Source: Rhodospirillaceae bacterium (GTDB lineage: Bacteria; Pseudomonadota; Alphaproteobacteria; Thalassobaculales; Thalassobaculaceae). Taken from it: DNA of 34,869 bases. The notes under the pieces were generated by a model. That model searched no databases. It was given only the letters and a program-made list of their open reading frames with translations, and was not told where the DNA came from. This document shows positions 17,142 to 24,321 of this stretch, piece by piece. Position 1 is the first letter of the stretch; every line of letters starts with the position of its first letter. Position numbers and translations under genes: made by a program. The stretch is taken from NCBI GenBank assembly GCA_002708305.1, contig PANE01000010.1, positions 1 through 34,869 of the forward strand, in the 5' to 3' direction.

Positions 17142-18218
17142 TCAATGTGGGAACGGCCAAATTCTTAGTTTCTCCTTTGCTATTTGCCAAAGACGCGCTA
17201 TGCCATGAGGTTCAACGATTAAAAAGAAAATAATCAACCCACCAAAGAACATAAATTCAAAGTGTTTAGCAGTAACGGCCTGCATTCCCAGTGCCCCTAC
17301 CATCACATTGGTTAACACAATTGGCATCAAGATGATAAAGGCAGCTCCAACGAATGAGCCCATCATACTACCAAGTCCCCCAATTATAATAATAAATAAG
17401 ACTTGGAAGGAGACGTTGATATCAAAAGCTTCGGCTGTTTCTACACTTCCGAGCCACAAGCTTAAAGCCATTGCTCCAGCAACGCCAACGTAAAATGAGC
17501 TGACAGAAAATGCCATCAATTTAGTTTGAAAAGGCCTAAATCCAATCAATTCTGCTGCAATATCCATGTCACGGATTGCCATCCAAGACCTTCCTATAGG
17601 ACCTCGAACAAGATTTTTAGCCGCCATAGCAAGGATTAAAACAAAAACGAGACAGAATAGGTAACGATCCATTGCATCCGCATTTGCGCCTGTAACTGCA
17701 ATACCAAACACCTCCCTGGGCGGCATAGTAATTGTCCCTGATGGGGTGTAGTTTTGGAACCAAGCAACCTTATTAAATAACCAGCTAAGAAAAAATTGAG
17801 CTGCCAAGGTAGCAACAGCCAAATAAAACCCTTTAATTCTGAGTGAAGGAATTCCAAATAGGAGACCAACGCCGGCTGTAATAATTCCAGAAAGCAGCAA
17901 AACTAGGACAAAATTCATTTCTGGGAACCCAGTAGTCAACTTATAGCAAGCAACCGCTCCTACTGCCATAAACCCACCCGTCCCCAGCGAGAGTTGACCG
18001 CAATAACCAGTGAGAATATTCAGTCCAGTGGCTGCCAGGGCAAAAATAAGTACCGGGATCATGATCGCTTGAAAGAAGTATTCTGTTCCAAAATATGGAA
18101 CAGCAATAAAGGCTACCAATAAGAATACAACCATAGCCCAGTTATCCTGGCGGATAGGGAAAATCGCCTGATCTGCGGAATAACTTGTCTTGAATTGACC
18201 TGACTCACGATAAAGCAT
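17142..18218 (-). CDS. livM: Branched-chain-type ABC transporter permease, LivM family
   Basis: A 358-residue polytopic inner-membrane permease of the LivM family that pairs with LivH to form the translocation channel. Typical family features are visible: multiple hydrophobic helices from about residue 28, GYCGQLSLGTGGFMAVGA, IPSLRIKGFYLAVATLA, and the ATPase-coupling region around AIRDMDIAAELIGF. The ATG at 18218 follows GAGAGGGT and lies 5 bp after the livH stop, so it is translated in tandem with it. About 27 soluble residues precede the first helix. An 82 bp AT-rich spacer separates it from the binding-protein gene, which has its own strong ribosome site. Confidence 0.95.
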   Translation of the reverse strand: MLYRESGQFKTSYSADQAIFPIRQDNWAMVVFLLVAFIAVPYFGTEYFFQAIMIPVLIFALAATGLNILTGYCGQLSLGTGGFMAVGAVACYKLTTGFPEMNFVLVLLLSGIITAGVGLLFGIPSLRIKGFYLAVATLAAQFFLSWLFNKVAWFQNYTPSGTITMPPREVFGIAVTGANADAMDRYLFCLVFVLILAMAAKNLVRGPIGRSWMAIRDMDIAAELIGFRPFQTKLMAFSVSSFYVGVAGAMALSLWLGSVETAEAFDINVSFQVLFIIIIGGLGSMMGSFVGAAFIILMPIVLTNVMVGALGMQAVTAKHFEFMFFGGLIIFFLIVEPHGIARLWQIAKEKLRIWPFPH

Positions 18219-18223
18219 AGTGT

Positions 18224-19192
18224 TCAGACCCTCTCTATAATCTTATCGCCAAATAGGCCTTGTGGGCGGAATAGCAAAAATACTAGTGCTAATACATAAG
18301 CAAACCAGTTCTCAATCGCACCATCAACTAGAGGCCCCCAATAAACCTCGGCTACTTTTTCACCAACACCGATTATTAAGCCCCCAACGATAGCGCCTGG
18401 TACGGAAGTAAATCCGCCTAAAATTAAAACTGGCAACGCTTTTAGGGCAATAAGGGAAAGGCTGAATTGGACGCCTGATTTAGATCCCCACATTATCCCA
18501 GCTACCAGTGCTACAAGCCCTGCTACTGACCATACAATAATCCAAATATTTTTTAATGGTATACCGACAGATAGTGCCGCTTGATGATCGTCTGCAACTG
18601 CTCGTAGGGCTCGCCCCGTACGTGTATATTGAAAGAAAACTGCCAGGACAACAACTAGAAAAGCAGCTATGCCGGCGGCCCAAAGATCAAAGATCTGTAT
18701 TTGTATCTCACCGATAAGAAAATTACCTGTCGGGATTCCAACGTCAAGTGCCTTGACTTCACTGCCCCATATTGTGTCACCTAATCCTTCGAGCACGAAG
18801 GCTAAGCCGATGGTAGACATAAACATTATGATATGATCTTGGTTTACCAGGGGCCGTAGTACAATACGCTCAACCGCAATAGCAAGGCCTATCATTACGA
18901 TAAACGTCAAGATTATTGCTACCCATGCGGGTAATTCGGGTAAGGATTTATTAAGCGTAAAGGGTACTGTCCCTGTCATTAGGCCGACTAAAGTAAGTGC
19001 AGCAAATAAAGCAAAAACACCCTGTGAAAAATTAAAAACACCAGAGGCCTTAAATATCAGCACAAAACCTAGAGCAACTAGCGAGTACATAACCCCGGAC
19101 ATAAGACCACCAAACACCACTTCAATGAAAAAGGATGGGTATTCAATCATGTCCACAATTGGTGCGACTAGGACTAGATTCAAAAATTCCAT
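18224..19192 (-). CDS. livH: Branched-chain-type ABC transporter permease, LivH family
   Basis: A 322-residue inner-membrane permease of the LivH family. The signature stretches SLVALGFVLIFKASGVFNFSQG (described here by positions of about 38-59), TRTGRALRAVADD and GLIIGVGEKVAE are typical, with about eight hydrophobic helices. I set the start at the ATG at 19192 behind a GAGAAAGAG-like site rather than the in-frame TTG one codon earlier. It follows livG by 49 bp and precedes livM by 5 bp. It forms the membrane channel with LivM. Confidence 0.95.
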   Translation of the reverse strand: MEFLNLVLVAPIVDMIEYPSFFIEVVFGGLMSGVMYSLVALGFVLIFKASGVFNFSQGVFALFAALTLVGLMTGTVPFTLNKSLPELPAWVAIILTFIVMIGLAIAVERIVLRPLVNQDHIIMFMSTIGLAFVLEGLGDTIWGSEVKALDVGIPTGNFLIGEIQIQIFDLWAAGIAAFLVVVLAVFFQYTRTGRALRAVADDHQAALSVGIPLKNIWIIVWSVAGLVALVAGIMWGSKSGVQFSLSLIALKALPVLILGGFTSVPGAIVGGLIIGVGEKVAEVYWGPLVDGAIENWFAYVLALVFLLFRPQGLFGDKIIERV

Positions 19193-19241
19193 CAAATTTT
19201 CTCTTTCTCAATCTCAAGAGCGCGTTTTGGATAATAATGTT

Positions 19242-20042
19242 TCAATGTGCAACTCCAAGATAAGCATCTATTACATTTTGGTTGGCTTTTACCTCTGCGG
19301 GTGTCCCATCAGCTATTTTCTCCCCATGATCTAGAACAACGACCCGGTCAGAAAGATCCATAACAACACCCATATCGTGCTCTATAAGAGCAATCGTTGT
19401 ACCGAATTCCGCATTAACATCTAAAATAAAGCGGCACATATCTTCTTTTTCTTCTAAATTCATTCCCGCCATGGGCTCATCTAAAAGCAACAAATCGGGT
19501 TCTGCAGCTAAAGCTCTGCCGAGTTCTACGCGTTTCTGCAGTCCATAAGGAAGTCGGCCTACAGGCGTTTTTCTGATGGCTTCTATTTCTAAGAAGCTTA
19601 TGATTTTTTCTACGAATTGCCGATGCAAAATTTCTTCTTTTTGAGTGGGCCCGTAGTAAAACATCGCAGCTAAAAGGCTTACATTCCATTTATTCATCTT
19701 AAGGTTACGCCCGGTCATGATATTATCCAGGGTGGACATACCTTTAAAAAGTGCAACATTTTGGAAGGTACGAGCTATACCTCCACCCGCAGCCTCATGC
19801 GGACGCATCCGTTTTCTTACCATTCCGCGAAAAAGAATTTGTCCTTGTTGTGGATGATAAAAACCATTGATTACGTTGAGCATGGAGGTTTTTCCTGCTC
19901 CATTGGGACCAATAATTGCTCTGATTTCGCCCTTTTTAATATCAAAACTGACGTCACGTATTGCCCTAACAGCCCCAAAAGACAATGTGATATTTTCGAC
20001 CGAAAGTATAGCTTCAGGGATGCTTTGTTCGCTTAACGCCAT
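19242..20042 (-). CDS. livG: Branched-chain-type ABC transporter ATPase, LivG family
   Basis: A 266-residue ATPase of the LivG family. It has Walker A GPNGAGKTS (about 46-54), the variant signature LPYGLQKRVELGRAL, Walker B LLLLDEPMAGMN, and the LivG-typical end ANQNVIDAYLGVAH. The Q-loop region GGGIARTFQN is also typical. The ATG at 20042 lies a single base after the stop codon of the acyl-CoA ligase, and a GGGAAA ribosome site falls inside the ligase's 3' end. This very tight junction is strong evidence that ligase and transporter are co-translated and serve one pathway. Confidence 0.95.
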   Translation of the reverse strand: MALSEQSIPEAILSVENITLSFGAVRAIRDVSFDIKKGEIRAIIGPNGAGKTSMLNVINGFYHPQQGQILFRGMVRKRMRPHEAAGGGIARTFQNVALFKGMSTLDNIMTGRNLKMNKWNVSLLAAMFYYGPTQKEEILHRQFVEKIISFLEIEAIRKTPVGRLPYGLQKRVELGRALAAEPDLLLLDEPMAGMNLEEKEDMCRFILDVNAEFGTTIALIEHDMGVVMDLSDRVVVLDHGEKIADGTPAEVKANQNVIDAYLGVAH

Positions 20043-20043
20043 A

Positions 20044-22005
20044 TTAATTTCCCAACCCGTTGTCTTCTGTGTGCCTCGCGTTGCGGATCTTAAGTAGCAC
20101 CATACTACTTTTTGTTCTCGACTGTCCTGGATCCTGGGTAGAAGGTAACTCTATGCTGTTTTTATTAGAGTGAAGAGCCTCTATTAATTTTTTCAGGCGC
20201 TTACTTACCTGGTTTCGTCTTAATTTCCCCGTTTGCGTTAGCTCTCCATCTATTGGATCAAGTTGTTTATGGAGGATGGTAAAACGTTTAATTTGAAGAC
20301 CCGCTAGATCTTGTGTCTTTGCGAGCTCTTCATTCAACGTTTTAATATTGTTTTGTATTAAATCAAAAACCATTTCATGTTGAGATAACTCGGTATATCC
20401 TGAGAAGCCAATGCCAGCTTTCTCGAGATAATTCCCTGTGGCTTCAGCATCTACGACTATAATTGCTGCCACAAAGTCCTTACCACTACCAGTTGCAATT
20501 GCATCTTGGATAAATGGGGAGTCTTTCAATTTATTTTCTATATTTTGCGGAGCGAACTGCAGCGATGAGGCAATTTTTCCTGTATCAATAAGCCTATCAA
20601 TTACCCTCACATGACCTGCGCCATTGATGGTTCCGAAATCACCACTTCTAATCCATCCATCTTTGTCTAAAGTCTTTTTTGTCGCATTCTCATTTTTGTA
20701 GTATCCGAGGAAATTGCCGGGGCTTCGATAAATTATTTCCCCCTTGTTATCTATTTTAACTTCCACTCCGGGGCCTGCGGGCCCCACAGAGTTTTCTAAA
20801 ACACTGTCATTAGATTGCAAAAAAGCATACCCCGAACTCTCTGTTTGAGTATAAATTTGTTTTAAGTTAACTCCTATTTTTCGATAAAAAGAAAAAACTT
20901 CATCACTGATAGGTGCACCACCTGTGTAGGCTACTTTAATATGGTTGAACCCAAGATTATTTTTTATAGGGCCAAAAATTATCAAGTTTCCTAATGCATA
21001 AGAAAATCTGTCTGTTAGACCAACGGACTGGCCTTCAAGTATTTTTGCTCCCACACGATCAGCTAAAGTCATAAAATAGTGGTATAACGAATTTATTATT
21101 CCCGAAGCATTTTCTATTCGATTTTTGGTTTGCGTTACCAGCCGCTCAAAAATCCTTGGCGGAGCCATGAAATAATTTGGGCCGATATCCTTTAGATCAG
21201 AAAATAGAGTATCGGGGCTCTCTGGACAATTTACAGTAAAACCGATCACATAGTGCTGTGCATAGGAGACAAAATGATCTCCTATCCACGCCAAGGGGAG
21301 ATAGGCCAAGATATTCTCTTTTGAGCTGATATTATCTTGATCAGCGGCAAGCCGAGCAGATTTTTGAAGCCCATCGTGCGATAACATTACCCCTTTTGGA
21401 GTTCCTGTTGTTCCGGGCGTATAAATGATTATAGCCAGATCACTACCTTTACCTTGATCCACTAGACTGGCGAATGATTTTGGATCTTTAGACTTAAAAT
21501 CTTTTCCAATCTGCGACAGCGTCTCTATCGACTGAAGATGTTTGTGATCATATTGGCGCATTCCGCGGAGTTCTTCATAAACGATGAACTCTATTGATTT
21601 GACTTCACTTGTTAGAGATTCAATCTTATCAACTTGCTCTTGATCCTGACAGATAGCCCCTTTTATTTCAGCTTCCTTTAAGATATCTGACATCTCTGTG
21701 GCACTGCTATCCGGATAGAGTGGTACCGGGATAGCCCCAATAGCTTGGACCGCGGAAAAGGATAAATACAACGATGTGGTGTTCTGTCCTACGATTGCCA
21801 CTTTATCGTTTGGTTTTAAGCCAAGTGAATGCAAGCCTAGCGCCATAAGTTCCACCCGGGCAGCCGCTTCAGCCCAAGTGAGTGTTTGCCATATACCGAG
21901 ATGTTTTTGTCGATATGCCGCACTAGTTGGGTTTACCTTGGCGTGATGCAAAAGCAATTTAGGAAAGGTATCGTTTTTGTTAAGAGAATTTGCAACATCA
22001 TTCAT
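20044..22005 (-). CDS. Long-chain-type AMP-forming acyl-CoA ligase heading the liv operon
   Basis: A 653-residue ANL-superfamily ligase of the long (FAA1-like) branch that turns a carboxylic acid, ATP and CoA into acyl-CoA. It carries the phosphate loop YTPGTTGTPKGVMLSH (195-210), in which Pro replaces the usual Ser, then TQTE, SGDFGTINGAGHVRVIDR and a C-terminal TQTGKLRR with the candidate catalytic Lys. About 45 residues beyond the usual end are polar, basic and probably disordered. It is the first gene of the operon, one base before livG. Ligases of this type beside Liv transporters are common in proteobacteria and usually taken to activate the imported acid. The substrate is unknown. The start at 22005 has only a weak ribosome site, but no better ATG exists upstream. 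Confidence 0.9.
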   Translation of the reverse strand: MNDVANSLNKNDTFPKLLLHHAKVNPTSAAYRQKHLGIWQTLTWAEAAARVELMALGLHSLGLKPNDKVAIVGQNTTSLYLSFSAVQAIGAIPVPLYPDSSATEMSDILKEAEIKGAICQDQEQVDKIESLTSEVKSIEFIVYEELRGMRQYDHKHLQSIETLSQIGKDFKSKDPKSFASLVDQGKGSDLAIIIYTPGTTGTPKGVMLSHDGLQKSARLAADQDNISSKENILAYLPLAWIGDHFVSYAQHYVIGFTVNCPESPDTLFSDLKDIGPNYFMAPPRIFERLVTQTKNRIENASGIINSLYHYFMTLADRVGAKILEGQSVGLTDRFSYALGNLIIFGPIKNNLGFNHIKVAYTGGAPISDEVFSFYRKIGVNLKQIYTQTESSGYAFLQSNDSVLENSVGPAGPGVEVKIDNKGEIIYRSPGNFLGYYKNENATKKTLDKDGWIRSGDFGTINGAGHVRVIDRLIDTGKIASSLQFAPQNIENKLKDSPFIQDAIATGSGKDFVAAIIVVDAEATGNYLEKAGIGFSGYTELSQHEMVFDLIQNNIKTLNEELAKTQDLAGLQIKRFTILHKQLDPIDGELTQTGKLRRNQVSKRLKKLIEALHSNKNSIELPSTQDPGQSRTKSSMVLLKIRNARHTEDNGLGN

Positions 22006-22042
22006 GCGTTTGCCGTTAGCCTCGCTTAAACGCCTTTTAGCT

Positions 22043-22071
22043 ATAATAAGTCAGCTTGAAGGCTCTCCCAA
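22043..22071 (-). promoter_or_regulatory. Candidate sigma-70 promoter for the ligase-liv operon
   Basis: Reading the minus strand, TTGGGA (22071-22066) and TATTAT (22048-22043) are separated by exactly 17 bases. The -10 box matches 5 of 6 consensus bases and the -35 box 4 of 6. The expected transcript start is about 30 bases before the ligase ATG at 22005. The 194 bp between this ATG and the end of the cmcJ-like gene holds no other gene that I can support. Confidence 0.4.
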
Positions 22072-22199
22072 TATAATAACTTCGACGCCATTTTTTATTT
22101 TTTTATTTGGCGACAATCCCTGTAGCGCATTAATTGATTCTCTTTGCACGAGAGTCAACAGTGATATTTCAATTCGAAGAAACTTTGATTTAAAATTAG

Positions 22200-23005
22200 T
22201 TAAAAAAATACTAGAGCACGCATTTCTATACTCTGCTTAGGCAACGAGTCTTTTGTACTTGAGGGGTCATCGAAAGCGGTATGCGCCGTAGATTTGACCC
22301 CAACATTTTTATCTGTATCAAATACTTTAAATACCAATACTTCTGAAGGTTCCATTTTCGGAAAGTAATACCATCGGTGAGAAGAATGATGGCTAATATG
22401 GTAGGTCTCTGCTGTTCTATCCCTATACCGTCTTTGATTACGAATAAACCCTTTCGTTGGTATTGTTCTTCCATCACATAGAGCGAGCGGCTCTGATTCT
22501 ATTGTGGAGGAAATTGAACGCCAGGTTTGGATAATCGCGAAACGTTTTTTTAATAATGCGTCTGCTTGGTTGGGGGAAAATCCCTTACTCTTTGGGGTGC
22601 TGACAGTTCAGTGTAATCGTTATGAACATAACGAACCGGTTCCCTAACCCAGCCGTTCCTGTGTTTGTCATTAAGAGGTGTTCGAACCGTATGATCAAAA
22701 ATATATACTTGTTTTCCTCTACTTTTTGTCTTTATCAAGTTTGCTGTTTCAGAATAATAAACGTCTTTTATCTCTTTTTCATCGTAGAAATTATTCATTT
22801 TTGTGGGATTGTTCGTCAATAAAAAACCATGCTGATTCAAGCAAAACTCTTCTTTTGATGCTCTTCCATCATGTATTGTAGTCATTTTTTTTTCATATAA
22901 AGCTATGTGCGATTTGTGAGATTCTTCGGGCCAATCTACATAACGAATAGACGGCTGACCATCATCTACGATATAGTTAAGATAGGCTGTTATTTCTTTT
23001 GTCAT
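22200..23005 (-). pseudogene. CmcJ/NvfI-family oxygenase-like gene with a single frameshift
   Basis: The family, related to Fe/2-oxoglutarate-type oxygenases of specialised metabolism (CmcJ, NvfI, AsaB), normally has about 270 residues. Here the N-terminal frame runs from ATG 23005 (AAGG site) to a stop at 22550, covering 151 residues with VRYVHNDYTELSAPQRVRD; H128 and D130 form an HxD pair. The C-terminal half continues in another frame (LLKKRFAIIQTW, SSHRWYYFPKMEPSE, AHTAFDDP, SIEMRALVFF) to the stop at 22200-22202. The two halves join at TTTTCCCCC on the minus strand (22572-22580): restoring one base gives a 268-residue, full-length, uninterrupted protein. All else looks conserved and the promoter is intact, so this is a recent mutation, a homopolymer sequencing error or, less likely, programmed -1 frameshifting. 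Confidence 0.8.
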
Positions 23006-23046
23006 TTTTTGGCCTTTTCGGGATAGTTACTCGCGGGTCATTTTAA

Positions 23047-23055
23047 ATTATATCA
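23047..23055 (-). promoter_or_regulatory. Extended -10 promoter of the cmcJ-like gene
   Basis: On the minus strand, TGATATAAT gives a perfect TATAAT box with the upstream TG of extended -10 promoters. It lies about 42 bases before the ATG at 23005. No good -35 box is seen at 16-18 bases, as expected for this promoter class. A 9-base copy of the same sequence neighbourhood (TATATCACC on the plus strand) recurs at 23098-23106. Confidence 0.5.
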
Positions 23056-23126
23056 CCCAGTTCAGTGCGAATTACTGTATATTATTTAAGCAAAGACTAT
23101 ATCACCAGCTGGGTTTTGTCCGAGTT

Positions 23127-23155
23127 TTGACAGTCTCCATTTGACGTTTTATTCA
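23127..23155 (+). promoter_or_regulatory. Candidate promoter of the HlyD-MFS pair
   Basis: A perfect TTGACA (-35) at 23127-23132 is followed after 17 bases by TATTCA (23150-23155), a weak -10 that matches only three positions. The -10 overlaps the left arm of the inverted repeat described next, a layout typical of repressor control. The transcript would start near 23162, about 60 bases before the preferred ATG at 23224. Confidence 0.35.
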
Positions 23156-23188
23156 ATTAGGGCGAGTTTCCGCGTCATGCCTAATTGA
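23153..23188. promoter_or_regulatory. 9 bp inverted repeat, candidate operator
   Basis: TCAATTAGG (23153-23161) and CCTAATTGA (23180-23188) are perfect inverted copies separated by 18 bases; GCG/CGC inside the spacer is also self-complementary. It sits at the presumed -10/+1 region of the HlyD-MFS operon. The AT-rich arms resemble sites of dimeric repressors such as the MarR or TetR families, though no regulator gene is adjacent. As RNA it could also form a 5' leader hairpin. Confidence 0.4.
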
Positions 23189-23223
23189 GCCTTAAACATT
23201 GTTTTTTTTGGATGCCCATCGTT

Positions 23224-24321
23224 ATGCAAGTAAGACGGTTTATTTTGAGAGTGGTATCGATATTTTTTGTTCTTTTGGGGGCGACTTTCGCTTGTTATGA
23301 ATTATTCCATTGGATGACACATGTCTATGAGTTTGATGCTCGGATAAAATCAGATCTCACCAGAGTATCTAGCAAGGTTAACGGAACAATTGATAAAATA
23401 CTTGTAAACGAAGGTGATCAGGTCAAGGTCGGCGATTTACTAATTATTATGAATGGTGAGGGCATAAATCATCAGATTAATGCGTTGGATGCCGAACTGA
23501 ATGGTCAAAAGGCTAAAACCAAAAAATTCAAAGCACAAAAGCTCAATCTCGACGTTGAATTGAACGCTCAAATATCAACTAAGAATGAAGAAATAAAATC
23601 ATTAAAGGTTGAATTGAAAGCTTTACTGACCAGAGAAACCCTTGCGATAAAAAAACTTGAGAGAACTAAATACCTTGTTAGTAAAAATTTAACATCAAAG
23701 AAAAACTTAGATATTGACCAAGACTATTTATTAAATTTATCGGGCCAAGTTTACGTTTCTGAGGCAGAGATAAAAGTGGCTCAGATGGAATTAATGGAAA
23801 TTATAGCTAAGCGAAGTAAAATCAATATCTTGGACCAAGATATAATAATTTCAGACATAGCGGTGCGGAGGTTAGTTGCTCAGTTGCAGGAATTGGAAGT
23901 GGAGCTGGAAGAGCGGCGGATAAGGAGCCCAGTCAACGGTATTGTCGATATAGTTTTTAAAAATCAGGGGGAATACATTGAAGATGCTAGTGAAATATTA
24001 GTTCTACATGACCCCGAAAATATTTGGATTGAAGCAAATATAGAGGAAAATCAGATACGACACCTGCAACTTGGTCAGCCGGTTAAAATTGATTTTAATG
24101 CATACCCATTTAATTCGTTTAAAGGAGAAGTAATCTATATAGGCCGGGTTACGCTATCTGACTTAGCTATGCCAAAAGCAGATTTAGGGGATAGCCGTAG
24201 TCGTAAACTAGTCCAACGAATTCCGGTTAAAATTAAATTAATAGATAAGCCAGAGATAACTGCTCCAGGTATGTTGGCCGAAGTAAATATTCAAATCCAG
24301 GATAAGGGTTTTCTTAAGTGA
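23224..24321 (+). CDS. HlyD/EmrA-type membrane fusion protein (periplasmic adaptor)
   Basis: About 365 residues. A short basic N-terminus (MQVRRF) and one membrane helix are followed by a lipoyl-like half (SSKVNGTIDKILVNEGDQV), a long Lys/Glu-rich coiled coil (about 80-215), the second lipoyl half (RRIRSPVNGIVD) and a beta-barrel domain (IEANIEENQIRHLQLGQPV). This is the EmrA/HlyD adaptor layout linking an inner-membrane pump to an outer-membrane channel. The open frame extends back to a TTG at 23185, but that codon lies in the inverted repeat; I prefer the ATG at 23224 (or 23212). Its stop overlaps the MFS gene start by 4 bp (GTGA), so the two products are made together. No TolC-like gene is in the window. 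Family secure; cargo unknown. Confidence 0.88.
   Translation: MQVRRFILRVVSIFFVLLGATFACYELFHWMTHVYEFDARIKSDLTRVSSKVNGTIDKILVNEGDQVKVGDLLIIMNGEGINHQINALDAELNGQKAKTKKFKAQKLNLDVELNAQISTKNEEIKSLKVELKALLTRETLAIKKLERTKYLVSKNLTSKKNLDIDQDYLLNLSGQVYVSEAEIKVAQMELMEIIAKRSKINILDQDIIISDIAVRRLVAQLQELEVELEERRIRSPVNGIVDIVFKNQGEYIEDASEILVLHDPENIWIEANIEENQIRHLQLGQPVKIDFNAYPFNSFKGEVIYIGRVTLSDLAMPKADLGDSRSRKLVQRIPVKIKLIDKPEITAPGMLAEVNIQIQDKGFLK

Noticed and set aside
15746-20042. Assigning leucine/isoleucine/valine as the transporter's substrate
   Set aside because: Liv-family genes carry many substrates, and the co-translated CoA ligase points to an organic acid as well.
21977-22240. Plus-strand open frame of 87 codons between the ligase and the cmcJ-like gene
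   Set aside because: Overlaps the start of the ligase and the end of the cmcJ-like gene on the opposite strand, with no ribosome site or domain.
22226-22477. An independent 83-residue minus-strand protein
   Set aside because: This is the wrong frame over the C-terminal half of the cmcJ-like gene; the family-like sequence is in the adjacent frame.
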